From Halichondria panicea (taxonomy: Eukaryota; Porifera; Demospongiae; Suberitida; Halichondriidae), in NCBI RefSeq assembly GCF_963675165.1, contig NC_087377.1:9193122-9257121 (forward strand): a stretch of 64,000 nucleotides of DNA. Direction: 5' to 3'. This document shows, in pieces, positions 12,923 through 24,664 of the stretch. The position numbers and the translations under genes are program-made. The notes under the pieces were generated by a model. It was not told the DNA's origin, searched no databases, and saw nothing but the letters and a program-made list of their open reading frames with translations. Position 1 is the stretch's first letter; each line of letters starts with the position of its first letter.

Positions 12923-13234
12923 TTGCAATGTAAAAAAATTGCTAGACTTGGATGCATGGGGAAACACCAAAAAGTGTTGAAACAAGAAAGCAGACGATTA
13001 GATTAGGTTGCACTAAAACCCCACAAATAATTGGAGAAGTAAACCTCATCCCACCATGGAGCAATGTGAAAAATTGCAATCCATATTTTTTGGTGCTTTT
13101 CCAGAACACTCGCAAATTTCGCAAAAATGTACATATTCAAACGTTATAACAGATTGGGCTCTCTAGCTCATTTCCACGTTTTTGGTATCTCCCCAGTCCC
13201 CAAGCCAATTCTAGCAAATTTTGTGCAGATTGCA
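12923..13234. mobile_element. MITE with TIR TTGCAATGTAAAAAAATTGC
   Basis: Ends read TTGCAATGTAAAAAAATTGC and the degenerate reverse complement. Subterminal sequences CCAAAAAGTGTTGAAACAAG and its counterpart pair inside. Half copies with the same end occur near 8830-8885, 9262-9370, 9495-9600 and 47808-47840, several in introns of the recognised genes. Confidence 0.65.
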
Positions 13235-14892
13235 ACATACTTTTTTTTCAGAAAAATGTGATAGCAACAAAACATGAGACATTCTCGGAATTTTTGACTG
13301 GTTTATAAATCAATGCTCTAAAGGTGTGTCGATGACGACGATGAGACTATAAATAATTATCGACCCCCCCCCCCCATTGACAGTAAATACAGTAAATAAT
13401 AATTATTAATAACAATTCTATAGCTGTGTTGTAGTTGAGTTCGTATTACCATTCAATGCGGCATTTTCGGCAGACCAAGACGGAGATATCACGAATAGTC
13501 TAGTAGAGAAAAAATGGATCTATTCTTGATTCCATGCAGGCTGCAGGAAAGTCGAGCTATATATAATTATAATTAGCAGAGCCATTCTACATAGTAGCAT
13601 ACGATGCATGCATGGTAGTTTAATAATTATTATAACTCACCATAATTCTAGTAGTTAGCTTTGCAGCTTTGAGTGATATAGAAGTATATTATGCTTGACC
13701 AATTGTGTTGGTTTGAATAATACTTATACTGTATTTGGGTGGTATTAGCACTGCATGTTATTAGAGGTGTGCCGCTTTTAGCCACATTTTGGGGGATTTG
13801 TATTACCGTATTGTAATGTTTTGGACTTATTCCTAACCTGGTATTTACCTTATTGATTTTTGTAGTCATATCCGGTTGGGCATTGCGCTCTGCGCAGCCG
13901 GCTGTATTGTTCAACTTATTATGCAATGTTTTGTAATCACCTGAGTCTCGATAATATATGATCTTTTAACCAAGACAATAAAGATAGCCGTGTGCACAGC
14001 AATAGTGTAGCAGTAAACCTAGCTACTACATAACACGTATATAATTATTAAATGCTAGAAATATTATATGCAAGCGTGAAATAATATTATTATGGCAAGA
14101 ACGTTATGCGATATTTATTTTATGCTCTCGTTAAATCATGGTCAGTGCAGTTTAGCGAGCGAAGTGGCTGCATTTCAGAAAATAGCAGTGGCTAAAATAA
14201 TTATTCATCTAATGACTATTATTATAATTTGCGGTACAGTACGATAATGACTTGTAAATTGAGTTGTACATGTATGATGTACCCTTACATGCACGAGTCA
14301 CACCGGCTCATAAGAAAACAATCGGGTATAGACAATTTGAGAGAAAAAATTAATTTGGAAAGGCCTATATAGCCAGAACGCAAGCAAGAACGCTTAGGTT
14401 AGATCGCAAAGTCTCGCTCAACATTTCACCCAAAAATGAGAAAATAATGAAGGAATATTAAGGGATTAGCTGTTGCTAAATTTCTTGTCCTAACAATGTT
14501 ACACCTTGCAAAATGTTTTTTAGTCTGATATAAAATTATGATAATTACGCAGGGACTCTAATATTAATTTTGACTAATTTTGTACAGCTTAGGATAGCAA
14601 CGTTGAATCAATTGCCGTAGACTAATTTTGTAGTTTTAATTTCCGTATGATGCTCTTCAATACGAAAATAACCCGCTATATCGTTTTTTGCAATGCAATA
14701 CAACTTCACTGCATATAGGCGATTGAAATGGAGAAATTGTGAAGAATTATAGACACACAAGCACTTTCCTTTATTGGGACGGAACTCAGCGTCGATTAAT
14801 CACACCCAAAATTAATTGCTTAAGTAAATGTACATGTAATTCTTGCATGGTCATGTACCGTAGTTTTGTACAAACTATCTATTTACTAAATA

Positions 14893-15249
14893 CAGTAGAC
14901 TCTCGTTAATCCGGCCACCCTTGGGACAGTATTTACAGCTTGGCTGAAATAGCGAGGTGACTGCATTTCAGAAATAGCCGCAGCTAAAAATGACCCTACC
15001 TCGAATCTAGTGACTAATTTTGCGGCTCTGTTTCAAGGATAATGAATCATTACTTTCCATATCCAATTTTGTCTGCCACACCACACCCAAAACATCATAC
15101 CCGGCCGTAAAAAACCTACTTTGGGAAAGCCACACAACCAACCGGTTTATGGAATAGCGAGTGGCCGCAACAAGTTTTGTGTAGTAAACATCTGGCTAAC
15201 AATCTGTGCCATACTAAATGGCCGTACTGTAGAGAGTGAGAGTCTACTG
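14893..15249. mobile_element. pogo-like MITE, TIR CAGTAGACTCTCGTTAATCC, TA target
   Basis: Starts CAGTAGACTCTCGTTAATCC and ends AGAGTCTACTG, flanked by TA on both sides. The subterminal AATAGCGAGGTG and GCATTTCAGAAATAGCCG blocks recur in related copies at 27438-28547, 31150-31370 and 58806-59145. TA duplication and CAGT ends fit Tc1/mariner-pogo-type elements; no transposase inside. Confidence 0.8.
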
Positions 15250-15760
15250 TATTCGTACAGCTCAGGATAGTGACGTTACATCTATAATTATTATGCCAGA
15301 AAAATTTGCTGTTTTAATATTTGTACGTGCTCTACTGATACGAAAATAACCCACTATATGGGTACGTAGGTTGTGTGCACAATTCAATACAGAGACAAAT
15401 AATTTATCTGAGGTGTAAAACTTCACTAAGTTGAAACGTAATTATGGGCGAGCATAAAATTAATAATAATTATCCTAAACAGTCAACACACACTCGCGCA
15501 CTTTCTTAGCGATCTTGAGACTCTTCACTTTATTCTCAAACTTAGCTGACTGTATCTGTACAGGATGAAGGACATTATTAACCCTACTCAAGAGTATAAA
15601 AATATACATTTAGAATAGACTACTCGTTGGCGCTATAAAAATGAAAGTATCGTGGGTGCTGATCTATCGGTATACATGGATCCGAACAAATTAATACAAC
15701 ACTTTTTGCTTGTATGCAGGGAACGGTGCAAAAGAGTGGGAAAAGGTTGACTATTAATAA

Positions 15761-15783
15761 GGGTTAGGGTTAGGGTTAGGGTT
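15761..15783 (+). repeat. Interstitial telomere-type tract (GGGTTA)n
   Basis: Nearly four perfect units of the animal telomere repeat (TTAGGG class) in mid-scaffold, about 80 bp before a tandem-repeat array. Either a short interstitial telomeric insertion at a healed break, or chance growth of a short motif. Confidence 0.9.
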
Positions 15784-15861
15784 GCAGCCACCAATAGTTA
15801 GTGCTAATGGTACAGAGAGCAAATTACTAATTTTTATACGTGAAAGTGAAGTTAGTATAAT

Positions 15862-16452
15862 CAAAATTGTTTGCTAAACACGAACTAGCCACAAATATAT
15901 AAGCCATAACTCTAGACAGAAGCGTTTTGTTTCAAATCCACAAATCAAATAAACTAAAAGCAAAGCTATTACTTGTATTTGTATTGCAACCATAGAACAT
16001 TTCCAACAATAGTTTGCTAAACATGAACTAGCCACAAATATATAAGCCATAACTCTAGACAGAAGCTTTTTGTTTCAAATCCACAAATCAAAAGCAAAGC
16101 TATTACTTGTATCTGTATTGCAACCATAGAACATTTCCAACAATAATGCAAAATTGTTTGCTAAACACGAACTAGCCACAAATATATAAGCCATAACTCT
16201 AGACAGAAGCTTTTTGTTTCAAATCCACGAATCAAATAAACTAAAAGCAAAGCTATTACTTGTATCTGTATTGCAACCATAGAACATTTCCAACAATAAT
16301 GCAAAATTGTTTGCTAAACACGAACTAGCCACAAATATATAAGCCATAACTCTAGACAGAAGCTTTTTGTTTCAAATCCACGAATCAAATAAACTAAAAG
16401 CAAAGCTATTACTTGTATCTGTATTGCAACCATAGAACATTTCCAACAATCA
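15862..16452. repeat. Tandem array, four units of about 140-152 bp
   Basis: Each unit runs TTTGCTAAACACGAACTAGC through CATAACTCTAGACAGAAGC to ACCATAGAACATTTCCAACA. Units start near 15866, 16010, 16152 and 16304 and differ by small indels. The middle of the unit resembles the interior of Family G (near 63430-63490: CTAGCCATAACTCGAGAAAG), so the array probably grew from a piece of that element. Confidence 0.85.
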
Positions 16453-16459
16453 TGCACTG

Positions 16460-17280
16460 ACACACACAAACACATGCACTATACGTATATATATGCCTCT
16501 GACGTGCATGCCCATGCATTGATGTATATTGATGGTATTGGATGTTACCAGGATAAAGAAGTTGAGAGTTAGTATAACTAATAGTATTAAGGCTCTGAAC
16601 ACATTGACACTTCCTTCACATACATGCATAACTGTTTGCTAACATTAGCTTTACCATAAACTGTGCACTCCCATTTGGCTAACATGCACACTGTCACTTA
16701 CTTAGCACAGACTATCTTGCCACATTATACTTCCTCTCCAGTAGTACAAATTCACCTCATGTAGTTATCCACTGGCTCATCCTTCAACCAGTGCTCCCCA
16801 TCCTGCACATGTGTGGGCGTGTGGAGGGAGTGGTTAAAGGTAAATGCACTGTAAATACGTAAATAGGTTGGAAATATACTTTTGGTTTGGAAACAAACTT
16901 AAAGAGTTCTACTTTTGCATTTGAAATGATATGGGGTGTATTAAGGAGTAGCATGCATACTTACTTTGTGGTACATGATTAAAAATAATAATAGCAAACA
17001 TTTTCCACCTTAGGGTTTAGCCAGATATAGAAATTATAACGAGACGTTCTGGATTAATTAATTATCAACCCTCACTGGCACATGGACCAACAAAGTGACC
17101 CAAGCCGGTAATGGGGGCCACTATAATTATTGATTAGGTACTTAATCGCATGTTGTCCTATTATTCACTGTGATTCGTAGAGTGGATTAATCAATCGCAT
17201 ATCAGTAATTAACGTCATTAACGACGTGCAATTACTGCCTTGACGACGTGTAGCTCTAGTTCAACGTGCAAGTTTAGGCT
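16460..17280. other. No feature recognised
   Basis: AT-rich single-copy-looking sequence. No ORF with a recognisable product, no clear terminal repeats. Confidence 0.4.
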
Positions 17281-17440
17281 TCTTAGTTTTTATACAACAA
17301 CGAAGCTTTAACATCGAAATCTGCCAATATTAAAACTAATAATTTGTCGTGTGGAGGCATCCAGGTGAATAGACTCACATGTCACACACAAATAAACTAA
17401 CCAACGGACTACTATACCGCCCACACGCGCCTCGGGTAAT
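17280..17440 (-). repeat. Family R repeat, copy 2
   Basis: Contains AACATCGAAATCTGCCAATA, GTGTGGAGGCATCCAGGTG and GCCCACACGCGCCTCGGGTA. These match, in opposite orientation, 49385-49630 and, more weakly, 2971-3360. The CGCGCCTCGGGTAA end is also present at about 24665-24740 and 26975-27010. Confidence 0.55.
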
Positions 17441-17529
17441 GAATGTTGTTCACGAGTCTCAGCTCTCAACGGTGCAGCTAGCAAGCTAGACAACACCCAT
17501 TTTTTCCAGCTGTAGAAAGTAAGCGGCAC

Positions 17530-20510
17530 CATAATTTACCATTTTTAAGGCGCCACATTAAAATAATTAGGTTGGTAAAGGTGGCTCTATTAGGAGGTTG
17601 ATAAATTAGTTTCGAGGCTGGATGGCGCATCTTTAGAGGGGCGCCTTCTAATTGGAGGTAAAAAACAGTTTTGAAAATGGACTGTGCATGCAGCTCTTGG
17701 TCTTCCAACAGGCCTATATGTACGTAGGTTGCACAGTTTGTTTTGGCTTGGGGGCTGCCCAAAATGTGGAAGGAATAATTCTGTGATCTGTTTGCTCATT
17801 TTACCTCTATATACCGCATCTTTAGAGGGTCGCCTAAAAAGAGCTTATATTATGGTAGGCGCTAGGCACCAGCTGGGCTAAACGCAAATTTTGCCACTCA
17901 AGTGAATTATTTTTTTGGGCGCTGTACTGAATTACATCATGGTATGGTAGTGCTACATAGACTGACATGCATGCATCACAATGGACTCGAGTAAGGCAAT
18001 GTATTGTATAGTACAACAGACTTCAAAAACAAGCCTTGCAGCTGTTACCTTTTTTGAATTCCTAGCCAAGTGTCCACATATGTCTTTGCTTTGCTTGTGA
18101 TGTATCATCCATAGTGATAGATCTAGTGTCTCTATGCGCTATGCTGTCCTGGGATGTACAAATTCTCTATCAAACCACAGCCACAGCAGAGCCACGAGGT
18201 TAATTCTTGCACATGCCCATGAATGAAAACATGGCGTCTATAGATAGGCTTGTGAGTAAGCATCACCAGGAGATAGCTGAACTTTATAATGATAGAAGTG
18301 ATCTGAGTGGATGATTATAACTGGAAAGTGCAGTGTGAGAGTATTAAATACTAAGGTTTGGCAAATCTGGTGTTGACTAGACTATGTCTTGTTCTAGATG
18401 ATTATTAACTTTCACATTCTTTCATTCCAGAATCCTTGCTATTAAGATATGAAAACGAAGGACGGCTATAAAGTGTCAGACGTACACTGAGTGGTCAACT
18501 CATCACAGGCATGCAGAGATCACGGAATGCATGGGAGCTGTATAGATCTACTAACTACAGTATTGTGGATATTGAGTTCAAGAAATTATTTTGGAGGATG
18601 AGGCTTAGCCTCTAGCCTCGATCATCGACACCATGGAAGACAGTCTTTTGGTGAAGGTAAAACAACTGTAGGTATATACAAAAAGGTGCATGGGCTGTAA
18701 TCATTATTTTTGTCATTCTTATCGTCCCCCAACACATGCATGCACCAGGAGTTATGTGGTCAATTATGGCTTCATTTAGTCTTTTTCTGGTTCACTGGTA
18801 TATGCCATGGACTTTTAACGTAGCTGGTTCTATGATATGCATACAGTAAACTATGACAAAGTTGTGGCATCATTAAAAGGACCATTCTTTAGTGCGGTAC
18901 ATTGTCTTGTACACAACTTTGTTGTTTCATTATTCATTTTTGGGTTGTGCGTAATTATATAATTGGGTACAAGTTCTGTTCACATGTTGTTTACATTAGA
19001 GCCGTACTGCTGGTTGGGTTATACTGTGAGTGTCATGCATAATTATATTTGTCCCATAATTAAACACTTATAGAGCTGCATGGAATAGTTTAAATTCAAG
19101 TTGAGCAGTGAGTCCTAGCTATAATGTCTATATAATTATGGGCATGCATGTAAACTGGTTTGAAGGTTTTGACTGTTGCACTCTGTGTGTCTCATGTGAA
19201 TAGCATTTTGTAAGACATCTACTTGCAAAACATGTCATTTACTGATTGGCGTGCATGTGAGTTATTCACATGCATAATATAGCTGACGGTTCGAACCGTC
19301 AAGTGAATTGGTAGTGACAAATTGCAATTATTATAACTTTTTCTCCTGACAACAAATGCTGCATGCATGGTGATCTGCCACACAGGTCTAAGTAGTACAA
19401 GGATTCCATGCAAAGGTCCTCATTTTATTAACCTGAGGCTATACATAATTATCATAAAGCATACACCAGATTGCAAAATTGCAATAATTATAGTCACACT
19501 ATAACAATGTATCTCTGATTGGCTGCTTCCATAACTTGGCCCTTGGTCAAAAACATTCACTATGTATCATGCACAGCATGCAGACACACTAAGTTTGCAC
19601 CCATATATAAACTATCCATATCAAGACTTTCATGCTGAGTGTTTGTTCATTTTAAGAGGATGTACAAAAGGTATCACTATACGGGGGGGGGGGGGGGAGT
19701 TTGGCTTTTCACCTCTCATTCTATCAGACTCAATGAAAGCACCACAGGTGGTGATGCCTCGGTGGAAGCTTTTTCGACATATAAAGCTATAAAACAATGA
19801 TTGTTGCTTAAAAGGACGTTATACAGTTACTGTACAGCTATAGTTTAATTTTCAAACTTATAATAATAATTATAATATATAGGGGCCAAAAAGTAAAGCC
19901 GACAGCCTTCAATTTTGCCAATATTCATGCAGATCAGATGCGATACTTACATTATGTAAGATGACTCCTACTGGACTACATGTACACAAGTTGCATGAAT
20001 GATACCTTATTTCATCGTGCCATAGTGATACAATTCAATTAAACTTGTTTTGAATGAACTGTATAGACAGAACAGGAACCAACTATACCATTTTTGGAGT
20101 CCTAAACATAATATTATTATTGTGGTGGCACTGCATGTAAACACATACAACTTCAACTACTGTAAACACAACATAATGCGTACTAATTACAACGCCACTA
20201 ACAATTTATTAGGATTTTCCAGTGGCACACAAAACCTATAAAATTCCAGTTTGGCGTTTATAATTATTACAGTGATGCTTAGCAATAGAACGTATAGAAT
20301 ACTAGTTGCTGGTTATTATAGATCAGTTGTACATGCATGTGACCTCGATTTAAGGCTGTATTTCACCTATACATCAGCAAATAATAATTTATACTTTTCT
20401 TTGCGCTCAATTAGTGTTTGCGATTATACGCCCAGTTCCCTAATAATCTTAAACTTCTTGCAGAAAAGCTATAGGGTGGGCGTATTTATTAGTTTTAACA
20501 CTTAGACTTA
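17530..20510. other. Gene-poor stretch
   Basis: Only short ORFs without recognisable products. A possible tiny coding start at 18231 (ATGGCGTCTATAGATAGG) is too short to support. A run of 15 G lies at 19683-19697. Repeats GGCGCCTTCTAATTGGAGGT and similar blocks at 17560-17840 suggest another degenerate element. Confidence 0.4.
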
Positions 20511-20512
20511 AT

Positions 20513-21445
20513 TATGCCTCGAGGCGTAGCCGCACGAGGGATACGGTAAAGCTGACTGTGTGTCTGTGTGTCTGTTCCAGCTGTAACTGCTCAACGGTTG
20601 CAATGCGACGAAAACTAACAGCTTCTATAGGCTTCTAGCCACGTTCTCTTGGATTTTGATTTGTGGATTAGCAAACTAAAGCTTCTTTCTCGAGTTATGG
20701 CTAGTTTGACTCACATTGAAGGCTGTTGCAGTCTCTTCAGAATCTTTCATAGCATCATCTGTCCGCACAAACTTTCTATTCAACATATGAGTTAGCCTTG
20801 CACTAAAGCGCTAGCTTTTTGTTAGCTACAAGACTCAGAAAATACCTGTTAAAACAGCTAGCTAGCAGTAGCCATTTGTGAAATTGATCTCTTTGGACAC
20901 ACCCTTTAATTATTCCTATGGATGTAATGCGCATGCGCGCTCATTCCCCAGACCAGATCCTGGCAGAATCATATTTTTCTTGAGGGCCTGGTAAGCCACA
21001 AAACACTACTATAGATAACAATATGTATGTACACAAGTCTTTTCTTCTTAAATATTATAATTATACACTGCATGAACTACAGATCCAATTTTCTTCTTTC
21101 TTGAGGTCCTGGTATTAAATCCACATAATACAACAATAGATGCATGTAATAAGTCTTTTCTTCTCAGTGACTTTATATAGATAAGCTAACTTTATGAAAT
21201 AATTATGCACTTCCGCTTATAATTAATTGAAAACAAAATCTTCTTCTTTGTTGCTTCCTAGATCCTTGAGGTCCTGGTATAAGCAGCCACAAAACACAAC
21301 AATGATACCATAATTATACAATTGCAAGTCAGTTTTAGACAGATTATTTTATACACTTTTTCCTCTTCTATACTTTCTCTTCTATACTTTTGAGCGAAAG
21401 CAAATCATGGCGAGAGGCATTAGCACAGCGCCAGCTTGAACACTA
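20513..21445 (+). mobile_element. Family G element, copy 2
   Basis: Starts ATTATGCCTCGAGGCGTAGC and ends at GCGAAAGC...ATGGCGAGAGGCATTAGCA. It carries three or four internal repeats of a TTCTTGAGGTCCTGGTA...CCACAAAACAC block between about 20960 and 21320. This copy-number difference explains part of its greater length compared with the 9.7 kb and 63 kb copies. Confidence 0.75.
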
Positions 21446-22151
21446 GTTACTGGTCATTGTTTAGTTACAATAGTTTGTGTTAGGAATGTTTATTAGTAAT
21501 TATCTCTGTTGAGTTTCCTGGAGCAGAGCCTCCCTTAGTATAGTCTTTTGTTTTGTACTATAGTTCTTTGTTGTAAAGAGGCCCTGCGCGTCTCTGTGCA
21601 CTATACCCTGCATGCATGTTCTGTTTTGTCAGTGTCTTTCTGTGATCTCTATTGTTACCTGAAACTCTGTCAAATTCAACTTGCTTGTCGCTTACTAGCT
21701 ATAGCTCAAACTGCTGTGCATCAGATCTCTTGCCAATAGTATTTTCTCGAGGGTACGGTGTGTGCTATGTGTGCTTGTCATGTTTGTGGTTTTATTGCAT
21801 CTGGTGTGGTTGGTTTTAATTAACAGGAAATGAGATTTACAGGAAGTGGTGTCACTTTGATACCCTTCCCTCAGTGACAAACCAGAAACATGAATTTCAT
21901 TAACAGTGGGCCTCAATACTAGGAGACTTGAAAAGCAAGGAGTTTGGCCAGTTGCTGGTGTTTTTTGCTGCACAGGTGAGCCTCGATTCCAGGCCTATAT
22001 ATATATAAAGTAGATCCAATTATAGCCGGAACAATTATATTTTAGCTGCATGTGTTGTATTTATATTATAGCTATAGCATCTGTAGTTGAGTTTGTGCCA
22101 TTCAGTGCCTCCCCTCATTCTTATCTCTTAAATGTCCACAGGTTGTTTGAC

Positions 22152-22217
22152 ATGAGGCTGTTAATAGGTGCCATAATATGTCTGCTTGCAACGCTCCAGG
22201 AAGCCGTCTCCCAAGAC
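22152..22217 (+). CDS. Possible orphan signal-peptide exon
   Basis: ATG opens 22 codons encoding a hydrophobic leader (MRLLIGAIICLLATLQEAVS) followed by GAC and a GTACGT donor, so the exon would end in phase 0. It looks like the first coding exon of a secreted or membrane protein. A Tigger-like MITE is inserted 20 bp downstream and retroelement remnants follow; no continuing exon was found before 27 kb. It may be a relic of a lost gene or chance. Confidence 0.3.
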
Positions 22218-22235
22218 GTACGTTGCAGCCACTGT

Positions 22236-22534
22236 ATACTACAACCTCGATTATCCGGCCCTCCATTATCCGGAACCTCGATTATCCGGCTTGACAATAT
22301 AATTTTTTTTAATGGGCGTGTCCCTTAAATGCGCGCATGCGCATTGCAGCTGTTACCATGGAGATAGGCCTGCTTATCTTCTGCGCGTGCGTAGACAACC
22401 ATGCGGCACTGCTGTTTATCAATTAAGTGGGTGGATCAAGGCGTGGTTTATCTATTCGATTATCCAGCATATTCAGTTATCCGGCCTGCCTCTGGAACCA
22501 TGCAAGGTGTCTGGATAATCGAGGTTTTACTGTA
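22236..22534. mobile_element. Tigger/pogo-like MITE, copy 1 (AACCTCGATTATCCGG ends)
   Basis: TIR ACAACCTCGATTATCCGGCC at the left and CTGGATAATCGAGGTTTTAC at the right. The core TAAGTGGGTGGATCAAGGCG is shared with the copy at 55782-56082 in the same orientation. TIR sequence and TA target fit the Tigger branch of pogo elements. Confidence 0.85.
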
Positions 22535-23379
22535 TTGAGCTATAAGGCCACACCAAATTAATCTTATGATGTAGTAGTCATGATCAGAGTTCAAATTGGC
22601 CACGTGATCTATCAAAACGTAGTGAGGCAGTGACTTGTTATGGTGTTGTGTGACTCTGTTAGTGGGTTTTAATTACTACCGGGTCTATTATTGGTGATAG
22701 TTTGTGGCTTCACTAATCTAAGGCCTTAGGCTAAATTCCCAATTATTATACTAAGGCGTAGCTGCACGAGGAATACGGTAAAGCTGTTCATGTGTGTGCA
22801 TAATTATAGCCTCGTTTGATGACTACTATGAATCTATGTGCTAATTATTGTTGTTGGCAGTAGGTGAGGCAGCTTGGCAGCCAACACAGGAAGATGCATC
22901 ACACACACTGCACCTAATCCAGGTCACGTGCACTGAGTAGTAAGCATAGTAAAACGAACCACTAATTCCATTTGCGCAAACATTGGCGGATAGGAAGCTA
23001 TCTAGGAACACGAACAAACATGCACAACACCTCAGAATTAGCCCTTTGTTTACTCACAGCTAAATCGCTTCTGACCTAATCTGATCCACCTGGGTTAATT
23101 GGCTAATCCGGATTACAACCCAGTTTACACGAACGCGGATAGATCAGATTAAAGGCCTCGTGTAAACCGGGTGTGCATTTGTGTCTGTTCCCGACCTAAA
23201 TTACCGACACCCCTAACCCTCCGCAAGCATCCTGTTCGTCGAAGAATGTCTATGGCCCAGTCCACACTCTTAGCTGAGACCTGTGTTGTCAACCCAGGGT
23301 TTATTATCCTGGTCTTCGTCTGTTTATCCTTGCGGATCTCTGATTCGGTCTCAATTTTCGAAACTACCTCTTGAGGTCT

Positions 23380-24060
23380 GTGGTCTCACCACATTGAAGG
23401 TAGAACCTCCTGACCTTTTTGCCAATCTAATGGCTGATGTTTACCCAATCGCCACCAAGTCACGAAAGTAAAGTTAAAAGTGCAACGTCTACTTGGTGAA
23501 AGAATTATCAAATCCAGCAAACCTCCCTGGAGGGCTCAAGTTGTGGTTATACCCACAATAAAACCACAAGAATTAAGAGAATAGTTATTGACTACTCGCA
23601 AACTATATCACTCTTCTGTATGCTTTTCCCTTACTCCACATTGACGACACTCTATAGCCCAATATCGTGGTTTTTAGCACCATCGATCTACGCAGTCCAT
23701 AGCATTATAGGTCGGTATATTAAGGAAAATGACAAACCTTGCACGGCCTTCCAAGCTGGTGATGCATTGTATTAGCTCACACGTATCATCAAGTACCCTT
23801 TGGGGTAATGAACGGAGTGGAGTGTTTTCAGAGAATCGTGGCTGATGAAAGTGAAACGCCTACCTTTTTACAACCGTAACCATAATTACGTGGAAAGACT
23901 CAAGAAGAGCACTACGAAAATATAAAATGTACCCACCTAGCCAAAAATGTCAAAAGTGTTTTAAAACTGGCTATATTTAGTTACATAGTCAGGGAAGGAG
24001 AAGCCAGATCAGACCCTGAACCCCTACAACCCCTTTTGTAGCTCTCTCGGCTTGTAGATT
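23380..24060 (+). pseudogene. Reverse transcriptase remnant (Ty3/gypsy-like)
   Basis: In shifting frames the stretch shows the fingers and palm pattern of an LTR-type reverse transcriptase: a SPWRAQVV-like block, a VIDYS block near 23590, then a PYTAF-like and an RIPFGV-like block near 23750-23830. Stops and frameshifts interrupt it throughout. It is a dead retroelement fragment. The precise clade is uncertain. Confidence 0.6.
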
Positions 24061-24105
24061 TTCCAGTAGCCAATACTTTCAGCGAACAGCTAAGAAAATG
24101 CACGT

Positions 24106-24660
24106 TTGGATATATCGGCCAATGGTGTCTGGGGGGGAAGATTCCAAAAAACATACTTTGATGTGAGAGTGTTCAACCCCTCCAACAGAAACCAGTCACA
24201 TGCAGCAACATACAGAAAACACGAACTGGAAAAGAAACGGGCTTATCAGCAAAGAGTCCAGGAAGTTGAACACTCCTCTTTCACACCATTAGTTTTATCC
24301 GTTACAGGAGGCATGGGCGTAGAAGCATCACTCTTCTACAAACGCCTGAGCTCACTACTTGCCCAGAAATGGGACATCACCTACAATAAAACTCTATGCT
24401 GGCTAAGATGTCGCCTAACCTTCTCCCTCCTACGCTCAGCCATCCAAGCAATTAGAGGTGCAAGATCGTCGGTGGGACATGCAGCCAGGACACCCATTGA
24501 GATCGACCTGATCTCAGCAGAATCCCATCTCAGGACAGTAATTAATATTAACAATAATTATCTACTATTTTACATGCCATCACTGTACATGCCATTAATT
24601 CCTCTAATAATTATTTTTACCCCACCTGGGGCCTGCAAAAAAAACAAAAAAAAAAAACTA
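24106..24660 (+). mobile_element. Retroelement C-terminal ORF remnant with A-rich tail
   Basis: An open frame (24106-24696) contains RFQKTYFDVRVFNP, HELEKKRAYQQRVQEVEH and FTPLVLSVTGGMG, then WLRCRLTFSLLRSAIQAIRG. I recognise this as a conserved C-terminal domain in reverse-transcriptase polyproteins of invertebrates. The FDVRV...E.KK spacing resembles a PD-(D/E)XK nuclease core (inference). An A-rich run at 24637-24658 follows. The same domain end occurs on the minus strand at 43663-43863. Confidence 0.55.
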
Positions 24661-24664
24661 TACT

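Noticed and set aside
18231-18314. Short coding-like start ATGGCGTCTATAGATAGG
   Set aside because: Only 27 codons before a stop, no recognisable family and no partner exon found.
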